DNA from: Diogma glabrata
Taxonomy: Eukaryota; Arthropoda; Insecta; Diptera; Cylindrotomidae
Direction: 5' to 3'
NCBI GenBank assembly: GCA_963693315.1
Contig: CAVNZG010000001.1
Span: forward strand, 434,001-498,000
Length of the DNA: 64,000 nucleotides
The position numbers and the translations under genes were made by a program. Below, piece after piece: positions 34,322-52,181 of this stretch. The notes under the pieces were generated by a model. It saw only the letters and a program-made list of their open reading frames with translations, ran no database searches and was not told where the DNA came from. Every line of letters starts with the position of its first letter. Position 1 is the first letter of the stretch.

Positions 34322-34513
34322 AAATACGTTGAAAATGTAAAACAAGATGCAAGTATTGGTACCAATATTCTTCGTGTATCAGCTTCTGATGAGGATGCTG
34401 ATAATAATGGTGCAATCGTATACAGTCTCTCCGCTCCATACAATCCTAATGATCTAGAGTATTTTGAAATACAACCGGAATCTGGGTGGATCGTTTTAAA
34501 AAAACCATTGGAC
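34322..34513 (+). CDS. CadN: Neural cadherin internal exon, part of the next cadherin repeat
   Basis: A 192-base exon, phase 0 at both ends, ending 'ttggac|gtaagt'. It reads 'KYVENVKQDASIGTNILRVS' then 'ASDEDADNNGAIVYSLSAP' and 'ESGWIVLKKPLD', continuing directly from 'FDRQ' of the previous exon. It covers the first two thirds of a cadherin repeat, which must be completed by an exon outside the window: no continuation is seen in the 29.5 kb to the right end. Confidence 0.93.
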
Positions 34514-37500
34514 GTAAGTTAGATTTGTTTTCTTCAATTTAACATAATTATATATATAATTAATAATGATTTATTTTACTATAACAAATATTTTTATTTC
34601 ATTGTTTAAGTTTTTTAATTTTCTTTATTTCTATTTATGAATTAAAATAAATATGAATACAGATACGAAGAGAAATTTTTAGGTTTAGATCTTCAGATTT
34701 GAGATAATAATGTTAAAGTTAAATTAACATAGAACAATAAAACAATAAAATAATACAAATTACTTTTAAAAATTATTTATTTAACAAATGGCTGCCGCAG
34801 AAACTTTCTAAATATAAAATTTTTTTCTCTTAAATTAAACGGATATTATTTATGAGATAAGAAATATTTATTTCACTTTAAGAAAAATTTGAAGAACAAT
34901 TTTTTTCAAAAGCAATCTGATGTTTTAATTGAATTTATGGTTATAACATCAGACCATAAAATTGAGTTTTCATAAACTCAATAGAACTATTTTTTATCTA
35001 CCTCTTGAAAGTTTTCAATGTTTATGAATGTGAGACAAACCAGAGTAAAACCAGAGTTTACAATTTTATTTTATTCGAGCACTCATTTCACTCCTCAAAA
35101 TAGTATTCATAAATCTCATGTATCATATCTTGCTCAAAGAGTGATATTTTTAGTTTTTCGATTTCACTTCTAAAGATTTTCTATTTTATTTATTTTATAT
35201 ATCTTTTCTTTCATCCATTTGCAAAAGAATAAAACTAGTACCTTTTCGTCATCCTTTTATATATTTTTATATAAATACATGAAAAATTGAATAAACCATT
35301 CACAAAAATTATTTACTTTTTACGTCAATCAATTGCAATTATATGATCGTAATCGAATCTTTCATATTCACTCATTCGTTCGCTACTCATTAAATTGAAC
35401 AGATTTTTGTTTGGATTTTTAGATTTAATGATTTTAGATTTAGATTAAGCTGACTGGCTGAAAGGTCGGTAGATTTAAAAACAAAATCTAATATGGTTTC
35501 ATTTAAACCCCAATGTTTAATTCAATTCAAAGCTGAATGGCCATTTGGTTGTCACGTCATTTTTTCTTACGTCATTTTTTCTTAATTTTCTCACTTTGAG
35601 ATAATTACACTTAAATTTTTCATTTGCTTGTTAAAATGAACAAACAATATGATTTACATAAGCGAAAGCTAAACAAACATTTGCTGCATTCGCTTATACA
35701 AACAAACTTTAATCTCATATTAAAATCTCACTACGAAAAAACACAAACAAAAAACACATCCTACTATCATAATAATTTGATAACCGACTTTAAAAAATAT
35801 ATTCGACGTATATAATTTTTATGTATATTACCGATTTCTTTAAACAGTATGTTCTTTGGATTGTTAGAATATGTTGGAACTTGGAACCAACGTGGAAACG
35901 ATAAATTTCTCATAAAATCTTTATATCATTCTATTAAATTGAAAAAAAATTATTGTTCAAACTTTTCTGTCTGTTTTAATTTCAATTATTTATGTTATCT
36001 TTTAATCTAATTTATTGATTTTATTATATAAATACAATAGGTTGCTTAGTTTTCTTTCAGCACAATTATTTTTAGTTGCAATACATCATAATATTATTTT
36101 ATATTTAAAATAATAATAAAAAATTTTTTACTTGAAAAAATTATTTTCTCATACAAATTTATATAAAAAAAATTCTTTTTAGCATAAGTAATCGAAGTTT
36201 TAATTCTTCTTTATATTTAATGAGAAATAAAATAAAAATTGATTATTAATTAAGGGCACAATTTTTTATAATTATAACTCTTGTTTTATTGTTATTGGTT
36301 TTAAACTTTTCTATAGCACCATCCCTTTGCAAAACGTTTTATATTTGTTTTAAAGTTTTATTTTTGTTCGTTTGTTTTCGTTTTGATTTTCCACAAGGAA
36401 ATAACAAGATAGGATTTTAGAAGGAGGATTTTGCAAATCAACTAATTTTTGTTTTCAACCTATTTGATTTTCATTTAACTTCCTTATTTACATAAACAAT
36501 TTTTGAAAACACTTTGATAACAAAAGTAAATACTTAAATGAAAATCAAATTGGTCGTTTTAATATTTTTATATACTAATAAAAAATTTCAACATTTTTTG
36601 ACTTCATTTGAGAATTTTGATCTTTTTGATTTTAACATTTATTATAATTACTTTTATCGAACTGACATTATTTCGCAGGTGGTGATGTGATTTTTGTGGA
36701 CCACATATTAAAATTTTTGTAATGATTTATATTTTTGGGGTTGTATTGAGAAAAACCACAATTTTGTTTACAGGATTATAAAATGATGTGTAATTACAAA
36801 ACTCTATTTGTATAAAATAAATTTTTATCCTTTGTTTTTTTAATTCGTCTTTGATTTTTGTAACGGAATACGAAATTTTAAAAATTTGTTTTGTTTCTAT
36901 TAAAAATACAATCCGTTTTGCGTTTAAGTATATTTATGAACATACAAGTGACATTTTCGTGACGTGATTGGGGCTTGTTGTGTTTTTTAAAACAATATCA
37001 TCTATCCATTTGTATGGAAACGAACATTCAATTTTTGAGAGTCGTTCCAACAAAATTAAGTAACTATTAACTTTAAATATCAAATATAAGGCGGAGTTAA
37101 CCTAAACAGTATTTTAATTAAAAAAGTTTTGTTTGATTACTGTTCCTTTTATAAATTTTTATTTATTTTTTAAAGCTCCCATCACTTATATCCCAATTGA
37201 TAACACAATTATTGAATAATAAAATATTTAAATTTAATTTACTAAATTGTTTTGGAATGATTATTTGAATTTTTTGTTTCAGTCTACAAGATCAAAAATT
37301 AACTTATCAATCTTATATTACTTGATAATTTGGTTTTGCATGAACATTTTGCATGATAAAGAAGAATAAAAAGATTAGTTTAAATTATTTGTTTACAAAT
37401 TTATTTTTTATATTATAATTTAAATGCACAATTTCTAATTTTATTTTATTTATTTTATTTGAATAAATTCATCTTGAAAATTCGGAAATTTATACAAAAA

Positions 37501-39285
37501 ATGTTTAATTTAACGATGATATCATTTAAAATTATTATAAAAAAATTATAATATCTATGAAGGGATGCTTCCCTGTAAGTAACAATTTCTTTGATTATCT
37601 ATATCTTAATAATAAAATGTTACAAAAGTATAAATTTAGAAGTATTAGTTTATTTTTTTATAATATTACTATATTATTGATATTGTCGTTGGAAAGAATG
37701 ATGTTGTAATTATGAACTAAAGTAAAGCATTAATTATCTGTGGTAGCCAGTAAAACAAAAGTTCAATATAATATGATTTACATCCTTATACAAAATAAAA
37801 ACAAAGGTTATCTAATTTCAATATTATGAGTTTATTCGTGGTTCTCATTTCATTTTTTAAAAAATGTATTATCTATCTTTTGTTGGTTTCTGTTTTATAT
37901 TTGGAAAAAATAAATTTTGCTTTGACAACCGATGTCTTAATTTCTCCTTCGTCAATTGTAATGTTTATGTTACATTTTATACAAACGAAGTAAAAATTAT
38001 ATGTCTAATTTATTTAAAAAAAAAATTAAATATAACAAGGGTTTTGTTTTATCATTACCAAGATGTTTTTTATTAAATGATAATTTATTTAAGAATGAAT
38101 TTTTAAAAATTATGTTACACTACACAACTTTTTTCAAAATAATATTTGTGATTACTTTTCAGCATAAATGGTTATTCTAAAATGATTTAAATATTTGAAT
38201 TAAATAATATTTGAATCGTTGGCGGATGACCATTTATGCTCTAAACGTGTCACAAATATTATTTTAAAAAAAATCTGTGTAGTGTAACATAGTTTTAATA
38301 AATTTATTTATAAATAAATTATAACATTAGTAAAAATTATTTGCAAATTGTTTTTTTTCAAATTTTTAAAAAATATCAAGATTGAAATTTTATTTTAACT
38401 AAAAATAAACTTTTAATTTTAGGGTTTAATAGTTTTGTTGTTGCTTAAATTACGTATTTTATTTTTATAGGTTGAAATACTTTTTGTTTCGCTAATTATT
38501 TATATCTATTTAATAAATTAATTATTCAAAAGTATTATAAAATTCATGATTTTAATATATTTTATGTTTACCGATAATACTTTTGGATTGTTCTGAACTT
38601 ATGTATCTTTTCAAATTTTATATTATTTAAACGACATGATTTTAACACTATGTTAAAAAAATACGATCACTAATAATATTAAATGGTGTGTCTCAAAAAG
38701 GCACAGTTAAGTTTCGTTTTTAAGTAATTTTAAATGGAAATATAATGATTAATGACTAATATGGTAATTTTGACTGTTCCAAACTATAGAAATTAGTAGT
38801 ACTGTATCTAATATGATTGCCAACAACAATATGTGTATAAAAACAATTTTTTCTTGTTGAGTTCTAGAAATCTTGCTTTCTTCTGGTTTCATAACTTTTT
38901 GAATTTTATTTCCTATTATTTTCGTTAGCTATATTGACTTTTTCAAGGATATGTTGTTTTTTCTGTTTATAATATAAAATTATATCATAAATCTGATCTA
39001 ATATTGTATAAATCTAATATAGACAGTAGAGATTCTCAATGATGATTTTAAACTTTTGATGAGTTAAGGAAAATTATAGAGTCAGAAAAAGTGTTTTTTT
39101 ATAAACTCTAAAATAATTAAAACAGACATATGTGTCTGCAAATCGAGCCATACTACTCGTAATAATCATAGAATAGAGAGATAATTATTTAATGATTTAA
39201 AATAAATACTTCAAACCTGCAAATCAAATGACTTTTAAGCTAAAACGATTAATAATATTTTGTTATTCCGTGTGTCTTCGCCCCC
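34514..39285 (+). other. CadN: CadN intron, plain AT-rich DNA
   Basis: 4.8 kb of unusually simple AT-rich sequence with few legible transposon traces apart from a 181-bp palindrome at 38111-38291. Open frames here (35624-35815, 37864-38076) have no domain wording. Confidence 0.6.
38111..38291. repeat. 181-bp palindromic MITE-like element
   Basis: Ends 'tatgttacactacaca' and 'tgtgtagtgtaacata' are perfect inverted repeats; inner arms share 'aaaataatatttgtga' and 'gcataaatgg'. Flanked by AT-rich DNA. No ORF. Confidence 0.82.
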
Positions 39286-40137
39286 TTTTTTTTTTTTAAC
39301 GGTATTCATGCTCCATGTAGGAGCGTTGCCAGGCTAATCAGCTTTGAATATTCACCACGGTCATTCGCATTCATAATTACCATGGCAGCCGATTTTTTTA
39401 AGGTCGTTTATTACGTCAGTCTCCCATTGTAGTCGTGAGGGTACTAACGTACATTTTTCTAATCATTCCAGACTGTGAACCGGCTCGTAGACCATGCCCA
39501 AATCAAGCGATCCTGTTGGAACGGATACAATATATTGTATCAGGACCCTCAAGAAGGTCTCTGATCTCAAAGTTATATCGGGTTCTATACTCTCCATCGT
39601 CTGTCTTAAGTGGACCAAAAATGTAGCGTAGAATATTACGCTCAAATACAGATAAATGCGATTCGTCATTTTGTGTAAGGGTCCACGTTTGTGACCCATA
39701 CATCACAACCGGTCTAATCAATGTCTTGTATAACTTGAGCTTGGTGTTAGTTGATACATACGGTGATCCAAGGAGAGGTTTAATTGAGTAGAAAGTTCGA
39801 TTGCCTGCAGCGATTCGAGCTTTTATATCTGTAAGTATGTGGTTGTTTGAGTCAAGCATTGATCCCAAATATTTAAAAGATTCAACTCCCTCAATTCGTT
39901 CATCGCCGCACATCAAATCTTTCTTCTCAGTCTCTTTTGAAACATTCATATGTTTGGTTTTATTGTAGTTAATTTGCAGACCAATTTTCCTAGCACCACT
40001 CTCAAGCAACTTGAAAGTCTTAGTCATAACAGCTTCACTTCGGCCGAGGATGACAACATCATCAGCGTAAGCAATCATCTGTACTGAGTTTATTGACAAG
40101 ATATTGTTATTAGTCGGTAGTTTCTTTTGACGGCACA
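39286..40137 (-). pseudogene. 5'-truncated RTE-type retrotransposon fragment
   Basis: Near-identical to the 3' quarter of the RTE at 45865-49232: 'MIAYADDVVILGRSEAV', 'LQINYNKTKHMNVSKE', 'RPVVMYGSQTWTLTQNDESH'. The 3' end is a T run (poly(A) on the minus strand) at 39286-39297. It is cut off at 40137, where a Penelope-like element starts. Two small deletions near 39370 and 39437 relative to the full copy remove the C-terminal residues. Confidence 0.92.
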
Positions 40138-40185
40138 CCTTATTCTTGTATACTGAGTATTATTATTTGTTTATGTTTTACTGTA

Positions 40186-40218
40186 TACGCATTTCGAGAG
40201 CTATGCTTTTATCATCTG
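40186..40218 (-). ncRNA. Hammerhead-like core in Penelope element 2, inverted arm
   Basis: Minus strand: CAGATGA, stem AAAAGCATAGCTCT region, CGAAAT, GCGTA. Core base U4 is A. Weaker than its twin at 41497-41529. Confidence 0.3.
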
Positions 40219-40860
40219 TAGTATATAAAAACTAAATTTTACAGTAAGACACATTTCATTATATACATATCGGTGGTTTAATAAAAACCCATTTTTAAAA
40301 TTAATAATCTAACTACAGGAAAATGTAAAATATAAAGCAGAATGAATGAATCTAATAAAACAATAAAACAATTAAACCATTAGAGAAAATTAAAAATGAA
40401 ATTAAAAAATTAAAAAATAAAAAGATTTTGACAAAGGAAGTAAAACTAAATAATAACAGTTTTATGGTGTGTCCCAAATGGGTGGATATCCTTCAGTAAA
40501 TTATGTGTTGTTCGGCGGTCTTTTAATTATTAGGTTAAATAATTTAGATTTTATGTTTCATTCTTTATTGTTCATCAGGATACCGGGGTTTAATTGATTT
40601 TCTTTTTCAATGAAAAAAGATCCGTACGTCGTTTCGTTTAACCATACAATCAAAAATAAACTAAAGAAGATATGGAAGAACTCTAATATTGGCCCTCTTA
40701 ATAAATATCAACACAAGCTTTGAAATTTAATCTCCAAACCAAAAATCAAAACTGAGCCAAATGAGAAACCAGCAGCCAAATTCTGTAATTGTGAAGCGGT
40801 GAAGTGATAAGTTTTTTAATGAAAAGAAACGAAGAAATTTTTATCACTTCACCGCTTCAC

Positions 40861-41215
40861 AGTTACAGAATTTGGCTGCTGGTATTTATAAAATATCCTG
40901 CAACGACTGTGAAACATTTTATGAAGGTCTTTCTCAACTCAAAATAGGACAACGCCAGAAAGAACACCTTACAGAAATAAAATACAAAAGAACCGAGAAT
41001 TTTAGTGTTGGAAGACAACCACAACACGTCACCATCAAATTTAGAGCTCATAAAAGAGATTATTAATCCAAAACACCTAGAAGCGTACCAATTTTTTTCC
41101 ATTGAAAAAGAAAATCAATGCAACCCCGGTATCCTGATGAACAATAAAGAAGGAAACATAAAATCTAAATTATTTAACCTAATAATTAAAAAACCACCGA
41201 ACAACACATAATTTA
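40861..41215 (+). pseudogene. Penelope-like element 2 GIY-YIG endonuclease, frameshifted
   Basis: First frame 'AAGIYKISCNDCETFYEG' then 'LSQLKIGQRQKEHLTEIKYK' with a stop at 41066; the C-terminal part continues in the next frame as 'NLELIKEIINPKHLEAYQFF' and 'GNIKSKLFNLI'. The YIG triplet has become YEG, and a frameshift near 41040 separates the halves. Related to but clearly different from element 1 (32493-32880), so the genome has at least two Penelope lineages. Confidence 0.82.
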
Positions 41216-41496
41216 TGACTGAAGGATATCCACCCATTTGGGACACACCATAAAACTGTTATTATATAGTTTTACTTCCTTTGTCAAAATCTTTTTATTT
41301 TTTGAATTTTTTATGTCATTTTTAATTTTCTGTAAAGGTTTAATTGTTTTATTGTTTTATTAGATTCATTCATTTTGCTTTATATTTTACATTTTTCTGT
41401 AGTTAGATTATTAATTTTAAAAATGGGTTTTTATTAAACCACCGATATGTGTATAATGAAATGTGTCTGACTGTAAAATTTAGTTTTTATATACTA

Positions 41497-41529
41497 CAGA
41501 TGATGAAAGTATGGCTTTCGAAATGCGTA
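41497..41529 (+). ncRNA. Hammerhead-like core in Penelope element 2, 3' arm
   Basis: CAGATGA (A for U in CUGAUGA), T, stem GAAAG-TATGG-CTTTC, GAAAT, GCGTA. The order core-stem-GAAA-short palindrome is the same as in the other two sites. The core substitution suggests decay. Confidence 0.4.
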
Positions 41530-41575
41530 TATAATAAAACATAAAAAATAATAAAACTCAGTAAACAAGAATAAG

Positions 41576-43188
<1,613 letters not shown>

Positions 43189-43388
43189 NNNNNNNNNNNN
43201 NNNNNNNNNNNNNNNNNNNNNNNNNNNNNNNNNNNNNNNNNNNNNNNNNNNNNNNNNNNNNNNNNNNNNNNNNNNNNNNNNNNNNNNNNNNNNNNNNNNN
43301 NNNNNNNNNNNNNNNNNNNNNNNNNNNNNNNNNNNNNNNNNNNNNNNNNNNNNNNNNNNNNNNNNNNNNNNNNNNNNNNNNNNNNNNN
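43189..43388. other. Assembly gap, 200 N
   Basis: Exactly 200 N, so true size is unknown. Repeat DNA on the left, reverse transcriptase on the right. Confidence 0.99.
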
Positions 43389-44962
43389 GTTTTTTTACTC
43401 CTACAACGCCTGAGGAAGTGATCTACATCACCTCCTCTTTGAAAAATAAAAATTCCACAGGTGCCGATGGATTCAGTTCAATTTTGATTAAAAATATCAT
43501 ACATAATATTGCATCGGTGCTCACTTTCATTGTAAACCTAAGCTTTGAAAAGGGTATTTTTCCTGAAGCTATGAAAAACTCAATTGTTGTACCTATTTTT
43601 AAGAAAGGGGAAACCAAGGACATGAATAACTACCGACCTATTTCTTTACTGAGTGTGTTCTCAAAAATTTTCGAAAAAATTGTTAAAGTAAGAATGCTGA
43701 ATTTCCTATCTAAAACTAAATTTCTAGACAAACGCCAGTATGGCTTTAGGTCGGGATGTAGTACTGAAGATGCCGTAAACAACTTCCTTGAAGAAATATA
43801 CCAGGCATTCAATAACAGCAAAGTAGTGTCGACTTTATTTCTGGATATTTCGAAAGCCTTTGACACTGTCTGTCACAAAATACTACTATGGAAATTAGAG
43901 AAAGCTGGTTTCAGGGGTATTACACTTAACTGGTTCTCTTCGTATTTAAATGGTATAAAACAAAGAACGAAAATTAAAAATCTGCTGAGTGAACCAATCA
44001 GTAACAATATAGGAGTACCGCAAGGGTCAGTCCTCGGGCCTCTTCTATTTCTTATTTATATAAATTCCTTTTTTACTTCTGGTTTCTCTGGAAAAGTTAT
44101 TGGATTTGCTGACGATATTGCAATAACCTATGTTAGTAATACTTCTTTAACTAATTCTGAAAATATGAGATCTGATCTTGGACTCCTCAGGAGATGGTTT
44201 GACTCAAACTTACTAGTGCTTAGTAACAAGACAAAAACTATGTCCTTTAAACAAACTAATAATCCCTTAGATCTCTTGAACGTAGTATACCATAATGGCA
44301 GCTGTGAGTACGACTGTAACTCAAATTGTTTTGAACTCAATCAAGTCAATAACTTTAAGTACCTTGGTGTAACAATTGACAGCAGGTTGGACTGGAAAGC
44401 TCATACCTCGCTTCTGAGGAAAAAACTTCAAAACTCAATTCGGAAGATGTACTTGCTGAGACAAAATTGTCCTGAAGGTGTATGTAAACATGTATATCAC
44501 GCACTTGTCGGTTCGCAAATTCAATACTGCCTATCCAGCTGGGGTGGAGCGTACAAGACCACCATTCATCCTATAATTATAGCACAAAAACACGCATTAA
44601 GGATCATATATAGACAATCCATCATGTCTAGATCTGCACCCCTATTCATCAAAGCTAATATTTTGCAGGTTAGAAATCTCTATATTTACAAAGTCTTAAA
44701 AATGTTCTTTATCAGAAGTGGAAATCTTTCTGTACGTGTAAATGACCTGCACAACCTGAGAAACTATAGAAGATATGAAATTCCACGAGCATATAAGGAA
44801 CATTTTCGGCACAGCTTGCTGTATACTGGTCCACTACTATACAACAAACTACCCGATAACCTGAGTTCAATTGTATCCCTTCCTAAGTTTTTATGTCACA
44901 TAAAGAAATGGCTCTTTAGCTTGAAAAACGTTGAAGATTTTATTTTCAAGGTAGTCACCTGA
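43389..44962 (+). CDS. Non-LTR retrotransposon C reverse transcriptase, 5' end lost in gap
   Basis: Open frame of about 524 codons from the gap to a stop at 44962, no break. Motifs in order: 'NSTGADGFSSILIKNI', 'VVPIFKKGETKDMNNYRPIS', 'QYGFRSGCSTEDAV', 'LFLDISKAFDTVCHKILL', 'GVPQGSVLGPLLFLIYIN', 'IGFADDIAITY' (catalytic FADD intact), then 'FKYLGVTIDSRLDWKAH' and a C-terminal 'LLYNKLPDNLSSIVSLPKFL'. Jockey/CR1/Daphne-like by general wording; clade not fixed. It copies element RNA into DNA at the target nick. The endonuclease would lie in or beyond the gap. The intact frame suggests recent insertion. Any codons predicted across the N run are not real evidence. Confidence 0.9.

Positions 44963-49232
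<4,270 letters not shown>

Positions 49233-49304
<72 letters not shown>
49233..49304. repeat. (TA)n microsatellite
   Basis: About 68 bases of TA between the RTE 5' end and the Tc1-like fold-back. Confidence 0.95.
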
Positions 49305-49307
<3 letters not shown>

Positions 49308-50489
49308 CTATTTTCAAGCGAAAGTACTGTTGGTTTTTTGTAAATAAAATGGTACTGGGTGATTTTAAATCGGTTTTCAATTTTAAATAGCTCAATATTG
49401 GTGGAGTATTTTGGTACATAATTTGTTTTTTTATCTCAACTAAATCATTAAAAAAATTAATTTAAAGTTTGATAAAAGTTTTTCAATACAAAAAAATTCA
49501 GAAAATAATAGAATTTTTAATTTTATTTCATAAATAATTGACTAAATTGTTTAACAATATTTGATTATTTGATTAATTCATTAAATTTAATTAATATTAA
49601 TATAATATAAAGTTAATATCTTATGTGACCGCCTTATGCTGCAATCATTTCGCGCATTCTATTAGACATTAAATTTAACAAATTGATGAAATATTGGCGC
49701 CAATCAACGCCTCTCATCATGTTGTGCGCTCTCACAATGGCATCCCAGACCTCACCATTACTGTGAAACAATTGGTGTTCACTCCTAACTTTGCCTTTGA
49801 TCTCCGACTCGACATTCTCAACAGTCAAACAATGGATTAATGAAAATACAGGCGATACACGGGATTTTGTGTTTGATCACCCGAGGTGAATTAATTTTAT
49901 CTTGTAATTTTAAATATTTAATTAATGTAGAAATTTGTATTTTCAGTCTCGCTCCAGAGATAAATCCTGTTGAGAATGTCGGGTCAGAGATCAAAGGCAA
50001 AGTTAGGAGTGAACACCAAGTGTTTCCAGTAATGATGGAGTCTGGGATGCCATTGTGAGAGCGCACAACATGATGAGAGGCGTTGATTGGCGCCAATATT
50101 TCATCAATTTGTTAAATTTAATGTCTAATAGAATGCGCGAAATGATTGCAGCACACGGCGGTCACATAAGATATTAACTTTATATTATATTAATATTGAT
50201 TAAATTTAATGAATTAATCAAATAATCAAATATTGTTAAACAATTTAGTCAATTATTTATAAAATAAAATTAAAAATTCTATTATTTTCTGATTTTCTTA
50301 TATTGAAAAACTTTTATCAAACTTTAAATTTGTTTTTTCAATGACTTAGTTGGATAAAAAAAATAAATTATATACAAAAATACTCCACCAATATTGAGCT
50401 ATTTAAAATTGAAAACCGATTTAAAATCGGATCAATTAGTACCATTTTATTTACAAAAAACCAACTGTACTTTCGCTTGAAAATAGGTG
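49305..50489. mobile_element. Tc1/mariner-derived fold-back element
   Basis: Arms 49305-49824 and 49967-50489 are near-perfect reverse complements with ends 'cacctattttcaagcgaaag' and its complement, flanked by TA on each side. Each arm holds the C-terminal end of a Tc1/mariner transposase and its 3' UTR; the 142-base spacer holds the preceding exon end and an intron. So the element is the 3' half of a transposon in inverted duplicate, still with two good ends. Confidence 0.88.
49825..50176 (+). pseudogene. Tc1/mariner transposase C-terminus with an intron
   Basis: Before the intron: 'KQWINENTGDTRDFVFDHP'. Intron 49886-49946 (61 bases, GTGAAT…TTTCAG). After it, joining in frame within one codon, 'SLAPEINPVENV', then 'SEIKGKVRSEHQ' and, after a one-base frameshift, 'WDAIVRAHNMMRGVDWRQYF' and 'NRMREMIAAHGGHI'. 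'SPDLNPIENVW'-like wording with the Glu of N-P-V-E as the last catalytic acid is typical of Tc1/mariner. Introns in Tc1-like transposases are uncommon. An inverted copy of the post-intron part lies at 49634-49824 on the minus strand. Confidence 0.8.
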
Positions 50490-52169
50490 TATATATATAT
50501 ATATTAGACTGGTCGTTAAAAACTAAATTTTCCGAGACGCCCCCTAGAAAAATTCTTTGTGGTCAAAAAACCACAACGGCTTTATTTTTTTTTTAATCAA
50601 AAGAACACGTGCCGCAAAATCATCGAATTTTATTTTTTGATAAAATTGTTAATATCTCATAAAATATGCAGATGTAAAAAAAAATCACATAATCATTTTT
50701 GTAGGAAATGTAATTTTCTACCAAAAAGGTACAGGTGATTTTTTTCCTAAAACATATATTTCTGATGATCATCGTTGAACATCGAATAATAAATTGATGC
50801 TATAAAATACTTTTATTTCATACTGATATCTAAAACTTTTTGTCCCATAAACGTTGAACGTTTACGTCCTACGACTTTATAAAATTTTATGAAGTCCTAG
50901 GACGATAAAGTTCAACTTTCTGAGCAATATTTAAACTCATTTCTTTTTAATTTAATATATTTCCAGTATGAAATAAAATTTTGTATTTACCTCAAACGAA
51001 AAGTGTTTTAAAGGTACTCACTAGTAATTTCGGTTAAACAACTAGCTCGTACTTTAAAGTTTCACTGTTCGTTCTAGATAAATAAATAACTATTATTGAA
51101 ATAATCTAGTTTTCAATACATAGTTGATCTATTTTTAATTTGGTCGGAAATAGAAAGCAAAATTAGATAACATTTTACTTATCATGTTAGTTGGTAGGAA
51201 GCACCATTTGTTCATATGAGTTTTTTGTTCATATTCTTTTGTTCATATTAGATAGATAAAGATAATAGAAAATTATTAATAAAAGTTCATATTTTACGGC
51301 AGTTAAATAACTAAAATTTGTTTATGAAGTATTGATCACTACATATCAAGCATATTGTTTTGCTTAAAGACTTATTAGGTTTTATTTGGTTCGAAGACTT
51401 ATTTTTAAAGATTCATATAAATTCTGTTCTGGTAAAGATAGACACTTTTTTCTGTTTAATTTTAAAGTGAAAAGATGGACTTTAAAAAAAACTGTTATCT
51501 ATAGAAATTCCTATTGTTATTAACAAAAATAAAGAGTGATTAGTATAACCATCGTATTCTACGTTCAATTTTCTACAAAAAACGCATATTTAATTAATGC
51601 GGAGAAATGAGTTTTACTGTTACAAATAAATTAATTTATTAATAAAAAATTCGTGTTTTATAGAAAATATAACGTAGAATGCGATGGTTGTACTAAACAC
51701 TCTTTATTTTTGTTGAGCAGTCTAAAATAAATATATTACTTTTAAAAATATATAAAACTTCAACTGTAATCTAAAACAAAAAAAGTGTCTATCTTTACCA
51801 GAACCGAAGTTATAAATCTTTGAAAATAAGTCTTCAAGCCAAAAATCATGAAATTATCGAAATTTAGATCCGCTCTAAGCCTCCCCACAAAACTGCAGGC
51901 AACTTATTTTAATATGTTGGATGCCAGGGACTCCTTCTGGAATCATTACAACACACCTGGATGCCGATTTTGGAATGCGATTTAACCAAAATCGCAACCG
52001 CTTTTAAAAAATTTTGTGTACAAACACAAAATTTTTTATAATTGTATTAGTAAATAAACTAAAAAATAATAAAATGAAAGTAGACCAATTTTTTGTGGAT
52101 ATTTTTATTTAGGCAATAATTTTCACTGTACGATGTCAAATAAACATTACCTTTTGAGGTAGTATTTTC
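50490..52169. other. Unassigned repeat-rich DNA
   Basis: 50500-51380 shows no gene; 'attagactggtcgttaaaaa' at the TA border may be the end of another element. 51383-51848 is a palindrome (listed separately). 51850-52169 is unassigned; its first 30 bases also belong to the family seen at 55940-56030. Confidence 0.5.
51383..51848. repeat. 466-bp palindrome, two nested inverted repeats
   Basis: Outer arms share 'ttctggtaaagatagacact' (51426) and its complement (about 51800); inner arms 51522-51590 and 51645-51715 share 'aacaaaaataaagagtg' and 'gttgtactaaacactcttta'-type wording. The inner pair could be a MITE inserted near the centre of the outer one. The outer right arm is also about 78 percent like 55930-56030. 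Confidence 0.78.
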
Positions 52170-52181
52170 ATATTGCTTATG

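Larger units (their letters stand above)
40139..41575 (+). mobile_element. Penelope-like element 2, truncated, inverted terminal repeats
   Basis: Left arm 40139-40605 and right arm about 41110-41575 are reverse complements (both contain 'atgggtggatatccttcag' or its complement), flanked by 'cttattcttg'/'caagaataag'. The centre carries plus-strand coding remnants: 'IWKNSNIGPLNKYQHKL' (RT-endonuclease linker, about 40680) and a GIY-YIG domain. A second inner inverted repeat ('aaattctgtaa…ttacagaattt', about 40783-40874) sits in the middle. Confidence 0.85.

Noticed and set aside
33561..34439. Minus-strand open frames opposite CadN
   Set aside because: They lie antisense to conserved cadherin exons, and 34062-34439 crosses the exon-intron-exon structure.
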